From Prochlorococcus sp. AG-347-K10 (GTDB lineage Bacteria > Cyanobacteriota > Cyanobacteriia > PCC-6307 > Cyanobiaceae), in the NCBI GenBank assembly GCA_003278955.1, contig QCCB01000010.1:1-47994 (forward strand): a DNA stretch of 47,994 nt, written 5' to 3'. This document shows positions 16,213 to 26,697 of this stretch, piece after piece (position 1 is the stretch's first letter; every line of letters starts with the position of its first letter). The notes under the pieces were generated by a model that was not told the origin of the DNA, did not search any database, and was given only the letters and a program-made list of their open reading frames with translations. The position numbers and the translations under genes are program-made.

Positions 16213-18477
16213 TTAATTTTTTGATTGATGTTTGAATATACTCACGCTTAATGGGGGCAAAGCAAGTTCTAAAGCATTTTGATAATCATGAATATTGTAA
16301 TTTATAGTTTCTTTACCCCCCATATTTCCTTTGTTACTGCCCCCGTATTTAGAGCCATCTGAATTAAATATTTCTTTATAGAATCCTTCCACAGGAACAC
16401 CTACTTTATATGACCCATGAGTATTAGGTGTAAAGTTAGCAACAACAACAAGCCACTCATTGGTATCGTTTTCTCTTCTCATGAAACTTATAACCGAATT
16501 AGATTTGTCATTACAATCTATCCATTGGAATCCATAAGGATCAAAATCATTTTTCCATAATGCAGGTTCATTTCTATAAAGAACGTTTAGGTCATCAATC
16601 AAGTTTCTGATACCTTTATGGGGCTCAAATTCTAGTAACTCCCATTGCAGATCATCCCAAACATTCCATTCTTGTCGTTGCCCAAATTCCATTCCCATAA
16701 ATATTGTTTTTTTACCAGGGTGGGTCCACATATAAGTTAGTAATGCACGAGTATTTGCATATTTCTTCCAGTCATCGCCAGGCATTTTATGCAAAAGATG
16801 ACTTTTACCATGGACAACCTCATCATGACTAAGTGCAAGCATAAAGTTCTCTGTATAATTATATGTAATCGAGAAAGTTACACTATTTTGATGGAATTGC
16901 CTAAACCAAGGATCTATTTCAAAATAATCAAGCATATCGTGCATCCATCCCATATTCCATTTCAAGTTAAACCCTAATCCTCCCATGTCAGTTGGTTTGG
17001 TTACCATTGGCCAAGTTGTTGATTCTTCAGCGATAGAAAGTGCACCTGGGAAGTGTTGAAAGAGTACATGATTAGCCTGTTGAAGAAATTTAACGGCTTC
17101 TATATTTTCATTCCCACCATTTTCATTAGGTATCCATTCTCCATCAGGACGTAGATAATCTCTGTAAAGCATGGAAGCTACAGCATCTACTCTTATGCCA
17201 TCAATATGAAACTCTTCAAACCAATAAACGAGATTTGCTACTAAGAAATTTCTTACTTCGTTTCTGCTGTAATTAAATATTAGGGTTCCCCATTCTTTGT
17301 GTTCACCTATTCGTGAATCTCCATGCTCATAAAGATGGCAGCCATCAAAAAATGCTAAACCATGCTTATCTTTTGGAAAATGACCGGGCACCCAATCAAG
17401 AATTACGCCTATGCCCTCTTCATGACATTTATTTACAAACTCTCTAAATTCATTTGGGGTGCCAAATCTACTTGTTGGTGCATACCAGCCTGTAACTTGG
17501 TATCCCCATGAACCATCGAAAGGATGTTCAGATATTGGCATTAGTTCAATATGAGTGAATCCTCTTTCTTTTACGTAAGGGATTAGTTTCTTGGTTAATT
17601 CTGGATAAGTTAATAATCGTGTTCCAGGTTTTAAATCGGCTGCAGGTACTGGGTCTCTTGGTTCACCATTTTTCTCTAGATATTTATTATCTGTTGATTC
17701 ATGGAGCCAACTCCCTAAATGCATTTCATAAACTGAAATTGGCTTGTTAATTTGACTAGAAGAATCTCTGTTTGAAATCCAAGAACTATCATTCCAATTA
17801 AAGTTTTTCAACTTGGAAACTATTGAACCATTTTGAGGTCTGATTTCATGAAGGAAACCATATGGATCAGCTTTCTCATAAATATGACCTTGTTGTGTTC
17901 TTATTTCGTATTTATATGTGTCGCCCTCTTGCATTGATGGCATGAATAGTTCCCAAATTCCCCCTAATCTTTTTTGCATTGGATGATGTCTTCCATCCCA
18001 AGAATTTATATCTCCAATTATCGAGATTGATTTTGCATTTGGAGCCCAAATGCAAAACATAACCCCTTTTTGATTCCTTTCTTCAATGAGATGTGCTCCC
18101 ATTTTTTTCCAAATATGATGATGATTACCCTCTGCAAAAAGATGTCTATCAACTTCTCCCATCCACTCTTCTTTATATGACCAAGGGTCATGTTGTGTAT
18201 GTGTGATCCCTCCTCGTGAAATATTTATTTCGTAATTGTGATTTGGATTTTCAGGTAGGATAACTTCAAAAAGCCATTTATGGTTTATGCTTTCCGCCTT
18301 ATAGGTATTGTTTTTAAAATTTATTTTAACTTCGTCGGCTTCAGGCATCCATACCCTAATTACCCATTGTTCTTCATAAAAATGAGGACCTAATATTTTA
18401 AATGGATTATCATTGCAACAATTTTCTAGGTTGATAGCTTCTGATTTAATCCAGTCTGCTTGAATTGTCTCGATCAT
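16213..18477 (-). CDS. glgB: 1,4-alpha-glucan branching enzyme
   Basis: This enzyme makes alpha-1,6 branches in glycogen. The 754-residue protein has an N-terminal extension and a CBM48-like domain ([29 protein letters not shown]) before a GH13 barrel. GH13 conserved regions are present: region [20 protein letters not shown] with the nucleophile Asp near residue 430, region [11 protein letters not shown] with the acid Glu near 481, and region [12 protein letters not shown] near 547. [18 protein letters not shown] is typical of GlgB. It is the last gene of a minus-strand group that includes a CocE-type hydrolase. glgA lies about 27 kb away on the other strand, so glycogen synthesis genes are not clustered. 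Confidence 0.97.
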   Translation of the reverse strand: MIETIQADWIKSEAINLENCCNDNPFKILGPHFYEEQWVIRVWMPEADEVKINFKNNTYKAESINHKWLFEVILPENPNHNYEINISRGGITHTQHDPWSYKEEWMGEVDRHLFAEGNHHHIWKKMGAHLIEERNQKGVMFCIWAPNAKSISIIGDINSWDGRHHPMQKRLGGIWELFMPSMQEGDTYKYEIRTQQGHIYEKADPYGFLHEIRPQNGSIVSKLKNFNWNDSSWISNRDSSSQINKPISVYEMHLGSWLHESTDNKYLEKNGEPRDPVPAADLKPGTRLLTYPELTKKLIPYVKERGFTHIELMPISEHPFDGSWGYQVTGWYAPTSRFGTPNEFREFVNKCHEEGIGVILDWVPGHFPKDKHGLAFFDGCHLYEHGDSRIGEHKEWGTLIFNYSRNEVRNFLVANLVYWFEEFHIDGIRVDAVASMLYRDYLRPDGEWIPNENGGNENIEAVKFLQQANHVLFQHFPGALSIAEESTTWPMVTKPTDMGGLGFNLKWNMGWMHDMLDYFEIDPWFRQFHQNSVTFSITYNYTENFMLALSHDEVVHGKSHLLHKMPGDDWKKYANTRALLTYMWTHPGKKTIFMGMEFGQRQEWNVWDDLQWELLEFEPHKGIRNLIDDLNVLYRNEPALWKNDFDPYGFQWIDCNDKSNSVISFMRRENDTNEWLVVVANFTPNTHGSYKVGVPVEGFYKEIFNSDGSKYGGSNKGNMGGKETINYNIHDYQNALELALPPLSVSIFKHQSKN

Positions 18478-18525
18478 GACTGGTAGATATTAACGATTAA
18501 TAATATCAAATGATTAACCAAAAAA

Positions 18526-20109
18526 TTAATTATTTATAAAAAAAGGGGTCATTTTCATAAATGTTTTATCAAGGCTAAAACTTAGAGTAATGACTCTATG
18601 ATTTGCTGAAGGAGGTCCAATATTTCCCTCCCCAAATCCAGGATTAACTCCAATAGCTGGATAAGCTGCTGCAGATATAGATAAGCGAAGCTTGCTATCT
18701 TTAATTAAACAAATATTTGTTGGCTGCATTGTGATTTGATAAATGCATTCTTCACTTATTTTGGAGTTTTTAACCCTTAAGAATCCTGTTGAAAATTGAT
18801 TCACCTTTTCATTACCTTCTTCAACTAGAGATAAAGCAAGGCAGATATCAAAATTGGGCTGATCACTTTTTACTTGGATTTCTAATGTGGGGACTCCTGT
18901 TAAATATTGATCTTCTTCAAATGAGTTGGTTTGAAAAACACCTACATCCAGTCGCTTATCAATAATGCTTCTGTCAAACTTTCCTGGATTTGGACCTAAA
19001 TGTCCACCGTCAGATGGAGTAGGTCTCCATGGGTCATGAACAATTGTGAACCATCCTAATCCTTTTGAATTTATGGTCAGACTTCCATCTTCAATCTCTA
19101 CATTTGCTGTACCATCGCTTTTGAGTCCAAAAATAAATTCAGGATTAAATTTGTTATCTAAATCTTCCCATTTATTTAATGAAATATTCCATATTTTTTT
19201 CTCGTCTTTTAAATTCTTAAAATTAAAATCTTCATCTAATTTTAAATGTTTATCAAAAAAACTTAATAAAGATTCTTGTGATCCCTCCCACCAATTTAGA
19301 TGTGTTGCATTCCCAATAATAATCTCTGGGCTTCCACCAGCTTCTTTGGATTTTTTATAAAGATCAAAGGCACCTTTTAAATGTGGATCCCAAAGTCCCC
19401 CAATAATTAACATGGGTTGTTTAATCCATGTTGAAATTGGTTTAAATTCTTCAAATGGGAGAGCATTATTTAAATTATTTAGCCATTCCAAAACAAAGCT
19501 ACTAGGATCATATTTTTTTAAAATTTCAACTCCTTCCGTTAAATAACTTTTATTTTCTAAGGCTAATCTTATCTTTCCCCACTCAAACAAATTATTTTCT
19601 TTTTTCATTTTTAGTGCCGCGATTTGAAGTCCCCATGCAATATTGTTATGCCACCAATATGCTCCTCCATCTGAGCACCAATGATCCTTAATATTCATCC
19701 CAGTCATTGCTGGAGATAAACAATCGGGCGGCTTTGAATTTAATGCACCGGTTAGTTGAGTAAATCCTTGATATGAAAAACCATATAAGCCAAGTTTCCC
19801 ATTACATTCTTTTAGAGACCTTACCCATTCATGAGTTTCTGAAGTATCGCTAGCTTCTTGAGAAAAACCATTAAAGACTCCTTCAGAAGAACCCATACCT
19901 CTTACGTCTTGAATTATGACCATATACCCTTTGGAAGCCCACCATTCAGGATGAGAATAGGTAATAGTTGAAGCAATTTCTCTGCCATAAGGTTGTCTCA
20001 TTAATAATGCAGGCCATGGCCCATTACTATTAGGTAACCAAATCCTTGATATAAGTTTTACTCCATCTCTAAGTATTAGAGACTTGTCAAACCATCTTGA
20101 ACCTGACAT
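18526..20109 (-). CDS. CocE/NonD-family alpha/beta hydrolase
   Basis: This 527-residue hydrolase belongs to the S15 / CocE family (X-Pro dipeptidyl-peptidase-like acylases and esterases). The N-terminal alpha/beta domain has LRDGVKLISRIWLP, a PYGRE oxyanion Tyr region, IIQDVRGMGSSEG, and the nucleophile Ser in GLYGFSYQGFTQL. Asp (GGLWDPHLKG) and His (NATHLNWWEG) complete the triad. The C-terminal third is a jelly-roll domain (GWFTIVHDPWRPTPSDGGHL onward) as in CocE. The substrate is unknown. No signal peptide is seen, so it is probably cytosolic. It starts at ATG 20109, 7 bp after the small secreted-protein gene, and glgB follows 48 bp downstream. Confidence 0.86.
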   Translation of the reverse strand: MSGSRWFDKSLILRDGVKLISRIWLPNSNGPWPALLMRQPYGREIASTITYSHPEWWASKGYMVIIQDVRGMGSSEGVFNGFSQEASDTSETHEWVRSLKECNGKLGLYGFSYQGFTQLTGALNSKPPDCLSPAMTGMNIKDHWCSDGGAYWWHNNIAWGLQIAALKMKKENNLFEWGKIRLALENKSYLTEGVEILKKYDPSSFVLEWLNNLNNALPFEEFKPISTWIKQPMLIIGGLWDPHLKGAFDLYKKSKEAGGSPEIIIGNATHLNWWEGSQESLLSFFDKHLKLDEDFNFKNLKDEKKIWNISLNKWEDLDNKFNPEFIFGLKSDGTANVEIEDGSLTINSKGLGWFTIVHDPWRPTPSDGGHLGPNPGKFDRSIIDKRLDVGVFQTNSFEEDQYLTGVPTLEIQVKSDQPNFDICLALSLVEEGNEKVNQFSTGFLRVKNSKISEECIYQITMQPTNICLIKDSKLRLSISAAAYPAIGVNPGFGEGNIGPPSANHRVITLSFSLDKTFMKMTPFFINN

Positions 20110-20116
20110 TTAGGCT

Positions 20117-20383
20117 TTAAATAATGTCTGGACAGTGCAGCCCAATGACGTAAATAGAAAAGATCTCTGCGTTAACGGGAGTTAACTTTTTTTTGTTTGA
20201 TACATACTCTATAGCTTTATCTGAACTAGCTGAAATACCTTTTGAATTAAATTCTCTAAACTTATTACATAAATTCCTAGCTTCGTTTGGATTCTTTTTT
20301 ACAGTTTCCAATAAGTTAGATTGACTTAAAACAGGGTATAAAGAGTTGAAAAACAAAAATAAAAAAAATAACAAAGATTTCAT
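20117..20383 (-). CDS. Small exported protein, function unknown
   Basis: This 88-residue protein begins with a clear signal peptide (MKSLLFFLFLFFNSLYPVLS, cleavage likely near residue 20-21). The mature part of about 67 residues has two Cys (C39 and C84) that could form a disulfide, and it ends in GLHCPDII. The pattern of a Cys near the start and a CPD-like end resembles small exported helical proteins seen in cyanobacteria, but I do not recognise a named family with confidence. It lies between the HhH-like gene and the CocE hydrolase gene, 7 bp from the latter. Codon use matches its neighbours. Confidence 0.6.
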   Translation of the reverse strand: MKSLLFFLFLFFNSLYPVLSQSNLLETVKKNPNEARNLCNKFREFNSKGISASSDKAIEYVSNKKKLTPVNAEIFSIYVIGLHCPDII

Positions 20384-20423
20384 TATTATTAACTTTTTTT
20401 AAATTCTACATTAAAAAATTTTT

Positions 20424-20843
20424 TTATCCAAGATTTCTAATAGATTTGTCGATTTGACTAGCTTTTTTAATCCATTTTTTTAAGAGATTAAATGTTGTAT
20501 CTGTCTCAGTTTTTACTCTTAGAATTCTTTCTAATCTACCAATTTTGCGTTCTAATTCATAAGGGGTAGATAGTGATAATGATTTAAGAGAAGATATGCC
20601 ACAATGTAAAAGTAGATATGCTTGCGGTGGAGAAATTCCAATTTCTTTTTTAAAAATAGCTATAGCTCTAATTTTCTTTAGATTATTCAATGTACATAGT
20701 GAAGATTTTCTTTGAATATCATTTATATCTGAGTCCGAAAGATTACTTAGTTTTTCAAAGTCAGTTAGATTATTTTGAATAAGAAAAGATTTCTCATGTC
20801 TAAAATTAGTTGGCAAAAAATCCAAAAAGGTTTTACTTTTCAT
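20424..20843 (-). CDS. Helix-hairpin-helix (DUF4332-like) protein
   Basis: This 139-residue all-helical protein has two repeats resembling the DUF4332/HhH module. One is around LTDFEKLSNLSDSDINDIQ and the other around HCGISSLKSLSLSTPYELER. The pattern, an alpha-helical pair with a Gly-Ile-x-x-Leu-x-x-Leu turn, often binds DNA or acts as a scaffold. No catalytic motif is visible. The C-terminus is basic (LLKKWIKKASQIDK). It lies 10 bp after the Ycf51-like gene on the same strand. A function cannot be inferred beyond possible nucleic-acid or protein binding. Confidence 0.65.
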   Translation of the reverse strand: MKSKTFLDFLPTNFRHEKSFLIQNNLTDFEKLSNLSDSDINDIQRKSSLCTLNNLKKIRAIAIFKKEIGISPPQAYLLLHCGISSLKSLSLSTPYELERKIGRLERILRVKTETDTTFNLLKKWIKKASQIDKSIRNLG

Positions 20844-20853
20844 TTTTTAAAAA

Positions 20854-21297
20854 CTAATTCATTTTGACATTCTTCTGAACTTCTCCTAAAACCACTGGTT
20901 TACTTACATCATCTGAAATTTTTTCAAGTTTTCTTATCTTTATTTTGACATTCGCACCAGATCTGCTACCTTTGCTTAAGTTTTCGGATAATTGTTCTAG
21001 AGTTGGTTCAATAGATTCTTCTGGAAAGTCATCATCTGCTTTAACAATAATCAAATCGAACCCATTGTCATAAACAATTGGAACATATTTTGCACCCTCT
21101 ATTACAACCTTTTCGGAGTAACTTTGTATAAATGCCCAACTACTTAAAGAAAGTAACAATGAGAAAATGGTTGCTCCAATTATTCGAAATTTAAACCCAA
21201 AATTCAATATAAAAGCTGCTATTGTGCAAATGAAAAGAAATATTCCAAAGAATCCAAAAATTTTGGGTGTGTTCTCTAATAGTTCAAAAAAAGACAT
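20854..21297 (-). CDS. Ycf51-like / DUF2518 membrane protein
   Basis: This is a 147-residue protein with two N-terminal membrane segments (IFGFFGIFLFICTIAAFILN, about residues 12-31, and a second near 37-55). A soluble region of about 90 residues follows, containing YVPIVYDNGFDLIIVKADDD and a basic C-terminal strand (GANVKIKIRKLEK). It matches the Ycf51/DUF2518 family of cyanobacteria and plastids, of unknown function. It is the first gene of a minus-strand group running through to glgB and is divergent from the TamB-like gene across 52 bp. Confidence 0.8.
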   Translation of the reverse strand: MSFFELLENTPKIFGFFGIFLFICTIAAFILNFGFKFRIIGATIFSLLLSLSSWAFIQSYSEKVVIEGAKYVPIVYDNGFDLIIVKADDDFPEESIEPTLEQLSENLSKGSRSGANVKIKIRKLEKISDDVSKPVVLGEVQKNVKMN

Positions 21298-21349
21298 TTA
21301 GTGGCTTTGACCTAATTAATTTCTTATATTTTGTAAGCCTACTCTATTT

Positions 21350-24300
21350 TTGGGCTCTAACTTGAAAAAACTTAGATCTCTAAATTTATATACTAGGATT
21401 CTTTTAGTGGGGATGCTTCTCCCTTTAGGTTTTTTTGGCACTTTTTTATTAAATAATTTTTTAAAAGAAACTTATAATTCTAGGAAATTAGAAATAGAAG
21501 AAAGTATTGAGAAACTTTTAGATAAAAATGTTGATTTAGGTGATTATGTCGGGATTAGATTTCTAGGTATTTCTTTGGTTAATTCAAATATTAAGGATAA
21601 AAAAAATATAGATTCTGAAATTAAAGCTAAAAATTTATATGTGGGCATTATGCCTTTTAGATCTTTTTTTAAACAAAAATGGGTTGTAAAAATAAGTCTT
21701 AAGGAAGCTGCCATAAATATAGATAGAAATTTTTTTAAAAGGGACGAATCTTATGAAAATGCACGAAATACAAAAAAATCTCAATCAAAGTATGAGTTGA
21801 ACTTTAACTTAAATAAATATTCAGATCTGAAGTTTAATAAAGCTGGATTAAAAACAAAAGTAAAGGGTAATGTTATTTACAAGTCAAAAAATAGACAAAT
21901 TATTGCAAATGTAAAATCAAATTTTGATGAAAAGGGTTTTTTGAAATTTAAATTTAATACAAAATTAAATCAAGACTTTTTAAAACTAGATTTATTTTCA
22001 AGTGGTTTAGATCTGGAGAATTCTGAATATGTTATTGGTAATAGAAAAATTAGCTTAAAAAAGGGTACCTTTAAATCTAATTTTAAATTTAATAAATCAT
22101 CAAAACGTACATTTTGTGAAGGAAGATTTTCTTTTTCTAATTTAAAAATAAAACCAGAAGATCTCGCAGAGAATATAAATTCAGATTCAACTAGGTTTTT
22201 TTGCAAAGATAATAATTTAATTGGTAATTCAGAAAAGTTAAATTATGGCACTTTGCGTTCTAATTTTAATCTAAATGTCCCACTTAACAAAAGTTCGAAT
22301 AATATTAATCTAAAAGGAAGTATTGGATATATTAATAGCTTGAATCCAGATATCAAATTATCGGGTAATATTCCCTATTGGTTTGATAAAAGAGGTATTA
22401 ATTTTGGCGATCTAGATACTAGTTTCAAAATAAATAGAACTCAATTATCTAATTTAAATATTTTCCGAAAAAATGATATAAGAGGTTTCATTACTGCTAA
22501 AGGAGAATTAAAAGGAAAATTTACTGATCCTGATATTTCTATAAACTTTAATGTTGATTATCCGCACTTTAAAGGTATCCGCATTAGAGAAACATGGGAG
22601 GGAGATATTAAAAATGAAAATAATCAATTTCTGCTAAATATGAAAAATAGATATTCTCCAATCCCTTCATTTCTTTCAATTAAGTTTGATTCTGATCTTA
22701 AACTAGATAATGCAAATTTTATAAGAGTTTTTAATTCAAATAAAGGTACTGTAGGTATAGTCAAGGAGGATAATAGTTATAAATGGCGAGCTGATAATTT
22801 TCCTCTTGATGAACTTGAATTATCTTTAAACAAAAATCAATTCGATAGAATTGATGGAATTATTAATGGTGAAGGCTCAATTTCGTCAGATCAGTCATCC
22901 CTGGTTGGGCGTCTTGGTTGGAGTTTAGGTAGATATAGAAATATTAATCTAGCCAATTCATTATTTGATTTCAGCGTCAACAATAGTTATTTTTATATAA
23001 ATTCTTCATTGTTTCCAATTGATGGTGGAGTAATTGAAGTCGAATATGATTCAAATAAAAATAATTTTATTAATTCAGAATTCACGAATGTAAGCACTAG
23101 TTGGACTATCCTTACCGCTGTTGATATTTTTAACTTTGATAATAAAAAAGTTATTCCCATAAGTAAATCGAACATTTTGGATGATTTGGAAATAAATAAT
23201 GATAATAAATCTTTTAAACAGAGGATCGATTTTATAAATAATTTTATTGAAAATACTAATTTGCTAGAGGACAAATTTAATTTGCAAAAATATTTAAATA
23301 AATTTAGAAGTAGATACAATGGAAAAATTTCTATTCAGGGCGATATACCAGTCAATTACAAATTAAATGCAAAATTAAATGCCTATCTTGATGTATCTAG
23401 AGATGACTACAAAAAGAATAAAGAGGAATTTTCTATCGATTTGGAAGGAGGATTATTAACAGGGAAAGGTTCTTTAAGAATTAAAAATTTACCATTAAGT
23501 GCAGCAAATATCTTTTTAAATAAACCAAGAGATTTTCTTGGTGGTTTAGATATGAATTTATTTTATGATCTTGATATGAAATCTTTCTCTAGCGAAATTT
23601 TTTCCAATAGCTCATCAATTAAAAATAACACAATAGTTTTTGATAAAGGACTAGTTGAATTTAATAATTCAATTTTTGATATTGATTTTTCCCTCCTAAT
23701 AAATGATTCCGAAATCCCATTTAATATTAAAGGCTCAATACCTATAAATAAATCTGATAACTTAGATCTAAGATTGATTGGGAATGAAAAATTTATTGAG
23801 TTATTAGATATATTTGCTGCTGAATACTTTACCTTTAAAGAGGGTGATGTGAATCTTAGAGTAATTCTAAAAGGAACCTTAAATAAACCTTTATTAAATG
23901 GATTTATCGTAGTTAAGGATTCTGAAATTGATTTTTTAAACAATTTAATAAAAGATATTAATAGCACAATAATTTTTGATTTTGATTCTTTACTGATTAA
24001 TAATCTACAGGCAAAGGCTGAAGATTCTGGGAACCTTTTTATAAAAGGTTCTTTGCCTTTTTATAGTAAGAATGATTCAGAGAAGGCAGAAATTAATTTG
24101 ATAACGGATAGATTTACTTTAAAGAAAGATAATTTTAATTTTTTAATAGATTCAGAAGTCGATTTAAGTGGATCATTTGAAAGTCCTGTTTTGGGAGGAT
24201 CTCTATCTTTTAATAATGGATTTATTAATTTTAATAGCACCAATCAAAATAATAAAAAAGAAAATAATCTTATACCGAAAGAGGATAAAAAAGATTGGCC

Positions 24301-25309
24301 TGAGCTCTATTGGAATAATAATGAAAATATTGAAATAATTTCAAATGAAACAATTTTGAATTCAGTTCTTTTAGGAGAAACTTTGCCTAATTATTTGGAT
24401 AATTTGAGTTTTAATAATCTTAAATTAAAACTTGGTCCAGATTTTAAACTTCAATATTCAGAATTAGTGCAAGCTTATTTAGATACCAAATTAGACCTTA
24501 ATATAAACGGAAAGGTAGGCAATGATTTAAATGCTAGAGGCCTAATTTATCTTAAAAAAGGTAGGGCTAATCTATATACTACTCCATTTAAACTAGATAA
24601 AAATAAAGATAACTATATTTTATTTGCATCAAGAAGTGGGGTTGTCCCATTTATTAATTTCTCTCTGGTAAGCAAAGTCCCAGACTCCATAATACCTATA
24701 AGTCAAAATAATCAGGATTCAAACATCTCAGGCGATCTTAATGTAAACGCGACTTCTGGAGGTTTCGGATCATTTGGGATTGGCAATTCAAGGCTTATCA
24801 AAATTGAAGCATCTTATGAAGGATTTTTAGATCAATTATCTTTCTCTGATGAAAATAGAAGAATCCAATTAAGGAGCACGCCAAGTTATAACAGATCACA
24901 AATAATTGGTTTGATTGGAGGTAACTCTGCAAATTTAATAAATAGAGCATTTATTTCCCAACTTAATAATGCTGATGCATTTAGTGAAAGATTTCAGTTA
25001 TCTTTATATCCAGCGTTAATAGAAAATAATGATTCATTAAATAATATTTTTTCCAATGAAAATTTAGATATAGAAAATGATGGTCAATCATCTTCTAATG
25101 AGGAATTTTCTTCTCAAGCTTGGGTAGCCGAAATAGGGCTTGATATAACTGATGCTATAAATTTTGCCTTTCAAACCGTTCCAGGAAGAGATGATATTTC
25201 ACCTTTAGGAATTTTGACTTTTCAGGCAAATCCAAACTTAGAATTATTAGGTTCTTATGATTCAAATGGGGATTGGAAAAGTCAACTCCAGTTATTTTTT
25301 AGATATTAA
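21350..25309 (+). CDS. TamB-like (DUF490) translocation/assembly module protein
   Basis: This long protein of 1319 residues is of the AsmA/TamB type, which spans from the inner membrane across the periplasm as a beta-taco and helps lipid transport or outer-membrane protein assembly. A single N-terminal membrane anchor (ILLVGMLLPLGFFGTFLL) is followed by more than 1000 residues of repetitive beta-strand sequence rich in Asn, Lys, Ile and Phe. The C-terminal TamB/DUF490 domain has GDLNVNATSGGFGSFGIGNS and ends in LQLFFRY, an aromatic terminus as expected. The start is TTG at 21350; a second TTG at 21362 is equally possible. It is an orphan by layout, 66 bp before proA. Confidence 0.85.
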   Translation: MGSNLKKLRSLNLYTRILLVGMLLPLGFFGTFLLNNFLKETYNSRKLEIEESIEKLLDKNVDLGDYVGIRFLGISLVNSNIKDKKNIDSEIKAKNLYVGIMPFRSFFKQKWVVKISLKEAAINIDRNFFKRDESYENARNTKKSQSKYELNFNLNKYSDLKFNKAGLKTKVKGNVIYKSKNRQIIANVKSNFDEKGFLKFKFNTKLNQDFLKLDLFSSGLDLENSEYVIGNRKISLKKGTFKSNFKFNKSSKRTFCEGRFSFSNLKIKPEDLAENINSDSTRFFCKDNNLIGNSEKLNYGTLRSNFNLNVPLNKSSNNINLKGSIGYINSLNPDIKLSGNIPYWFDKRGINFGDLDTSFKINRTQLSNLNIFRKNDIRGFITAKGELKGKFTDPDISINFNVDYPHFKGIRIRETWEGDIKNENNQFLLNMKNRYSPIPSFLSIKFDSDLKLDNANFIRVFNSNKGTVGIVKEDNSYKWRADNFPLDELELSLNKNQFDRIDGIINGEGSISSDQSSLVGRLGWSLGRYRNINLANSLFDFSVNNSYFYINSSLFPIDGGVIEVEYDSNKNNFINSEFTNVSTSWTILTAVDIFNFDNKKVIPISKSNILDDLEINNDNKSFKQRIDFINNFIENTNLLEDKFNLQKYLNKFRSRYNGKISIQGDIPVNYKLNAKLNAYLDVSRDDYKKNKEEFSIDLEGGLLTGKGSLRIKNLPLSAANIFLNKPRDFLGGLDMNLFYDLDMKSFSSEIFSNSSSIKNNTIVFDKGLVEFNNSIFDIDFSLLINDSEIPFNIKGSIPINKSDNLDLRLIGNEKFIELLDIFAAEYFTFKEGDVNLRVILKGTLNKPLLNGFIVVKDSEIDFLNNLIKDINSTIIFDFDSLLINNLQAKAEDSGNLFIKGSLPFYSKNDSEKAEINLITDRFTLKKDNFNFLIDSEVDLSGSFESPVLGGSLSFNNGFINFNSTNQNNKKENNLIPKEDKKDWPELYWNNNENIEIISNETILNSVLLGETLPNYLDNLSFNNLKLKLGPDFKLQYSELVQAYLDTKLDLNINGKVGNDLNARGLIYLKKGRANLYTTPFKLDKNKDNYILFASRSGVVPFINFSLVSKVPDSIIPISQNNQDSNISGDLNVNATSGGFGSFGIGNSRLIKIEASYEGFLDQLSFSDENRRIQLRSTPSYNRSQIIGLIGGNSANLINRAFISQLNNADAFSERFQLSLYPALIENNDSLNNIFSNENLDIENDGQSSSNEEFSSQAWVAEIGLDITDAINFAFQTVPGRDDISPLGILTFQANPNLELLGSYDSNGDWKSQLQLFFRY

Positions 25310-25375
25310 CTCAGAAAGAAATTTACTTTAAAGAATCTTTAATTTGAATTATTATTAAATTAACTAAAAAATATT

Positions 25376-26686
25376 ATGGCTAATATCTTTGAAGTTCCTC
25401 AACCAAGTAATGATCTTTTAGAAAAAGCTGGTAAAGTTCGTTTGGCATCAATAGAAATAAGTCAAACTGAAAATCAAAATCGAATTAAAGCCTTAAATTT
25501 TATGGCTGATTACCTTGAAAAAAATTCTATAGAAATATTAGAGGCTAATGATGCGGATTATTCAAGTGCACAAAAAAAAGGTATTTCTAGCGCTTTACTT
25601 TCTAGATTAAAGTTATCAAAAGCAAAATTAAATTCAGGAATCAAAGGAGTAAGAAAAGTTGGAGAATTAGCTGATCCTGTAAATCAAGTTCAAATTAAAA
25701 GAGAGCTTTCAAAGGGATTGATCTTAGAAAGAAAAACTGTACCAATCGGAGTCTTAGGGGTTATTTTTGAATCAAGGCCAGATGCCGTGATGCAGATTAG
25801 TTCATTAGCAATAAGATCAGGTAATGGAGTAATGCTAAAAGGTGGGAGTGAAGCTAATTTAACTAATACTTCAATAGTGAAAGCGTTGCAAGAAGGTTTA
25901 AATGAATCAGGTCTTAATAAAAATGCAGTATCTTTACTAACAAGCAGAAAAGATAGCATGGCGATGTTAAATCTTGAGAAATATATTAATTTAATAATTC
26001 CAAGGGGAAGTAATGAATTAGTTAAATTTATTCAGGAGAATACAAGAATTCCTGTGCTAGGCCATGCTGATGGAATTTGTCATTTGTTTATAGATATTGA
26101 GGCAAATTTAGAGATGGCTTTATCAGTAGCTTTGGACAGCAAAATTCAATATCCTGCAGCATGTAATGCTATCGAAACTTTATTAGTCCATAAAGATATC
26201 GCACCAGCTTTTTTAGAAAAGGCCATCCCTTTATTTAATTCTAATGATGTTAAATTAATTGGAGATAAGAGATCAGTTGAATTAGGGTTAAAGTATGAGG
26301 CTAGTCTAGAAGATTGGGAAACTGAATATTTGGATTTGATTTTATCGATAAAAATTGTTGATGATCTAGAGGAAGCAATCACACATATTCAAAAATATAG
26401 TTCAAAACATACAGATGGAATAATTACTGAAAATGCAAATACTGCCAATAAATTTATGAATTTAATTGATAGTGCAGGTGTTTTTCATAATTGCTCTACT
26501 AGGTTTGCAGATGGGTTTAGATATGGATTTGGAGCTGAAGTTGGTATATCCACTCAAACTCTTCCACCAAGGGGACCTGTAGGTCTAGAAGGTTTGGTAA
26601 CTTATAAATACTTCCTAAAAGGTGATGGGAATATAGTTGATGATTTTTCATCAGGAAAGGCTATCTATACACATAAAGATCTTTAA
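25376..26686 (+). CDS. proA: Gamma-glutamyl phosphate reductase
   Basis: ProA reduces gamma-glutamyl phosphate to glutamate-5-semialdehyde with NADPH, the second step of proline synthesis. The 436-residue aldehyde-dehydrogenase-fold protein shows VPIGVLGVIFESRPDA, NGVMLKGGSEANLTN, LIIPRGSNELV and VLGHADGICHLF. The catalytic Cys is in YPAACNAIETLLVH, and FHNCSTRFADGFRYGFGAEV with GLEGLVTYKY follows. All are family hallmarks. It starts at ATG 25376 and is followed 11 bp later by folB on the same strand. Identification is firm. Confidence 0.97.
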   Translation: MANIFEVPQPSNDLLEKAGKVRLASIEISQTENQNRIKALNFMADYLEKNSIEILEANDADYSSAQKKGISSALLSRLKLSKAKLNSGIKGVRKVGELADPVNQVQIKRELSKGLILERKTVPIGVLGVIFESRPDAVMQISSLAIRSGNGVMLKGGSEANLTNTSIVKALQEGLNESGLNKNAVSLLTSRKDSMAMLNLEKYINLIIPRGSNELVKFIQENTRIPVLGHADGICHLFIDIEANLEMALSVALDSKIQYPAACNAIETLLVHKDIAPAFLEKAIPLFNSNDVKLIGDKRSVELGLKYEASLEDWETEYLDLILSIKIVDDLEEAITHIQKYSSKHTDGIITENANTANKFMNLIDSAGVFHNCSTRFADGFRYGFGAEVGISTQTLPPRGPVGLEGLVTYKYFLKGDGNIVDDFSSGKAIYTHKDL

Positions 26687-26697
26687 AACTTTTAAAG

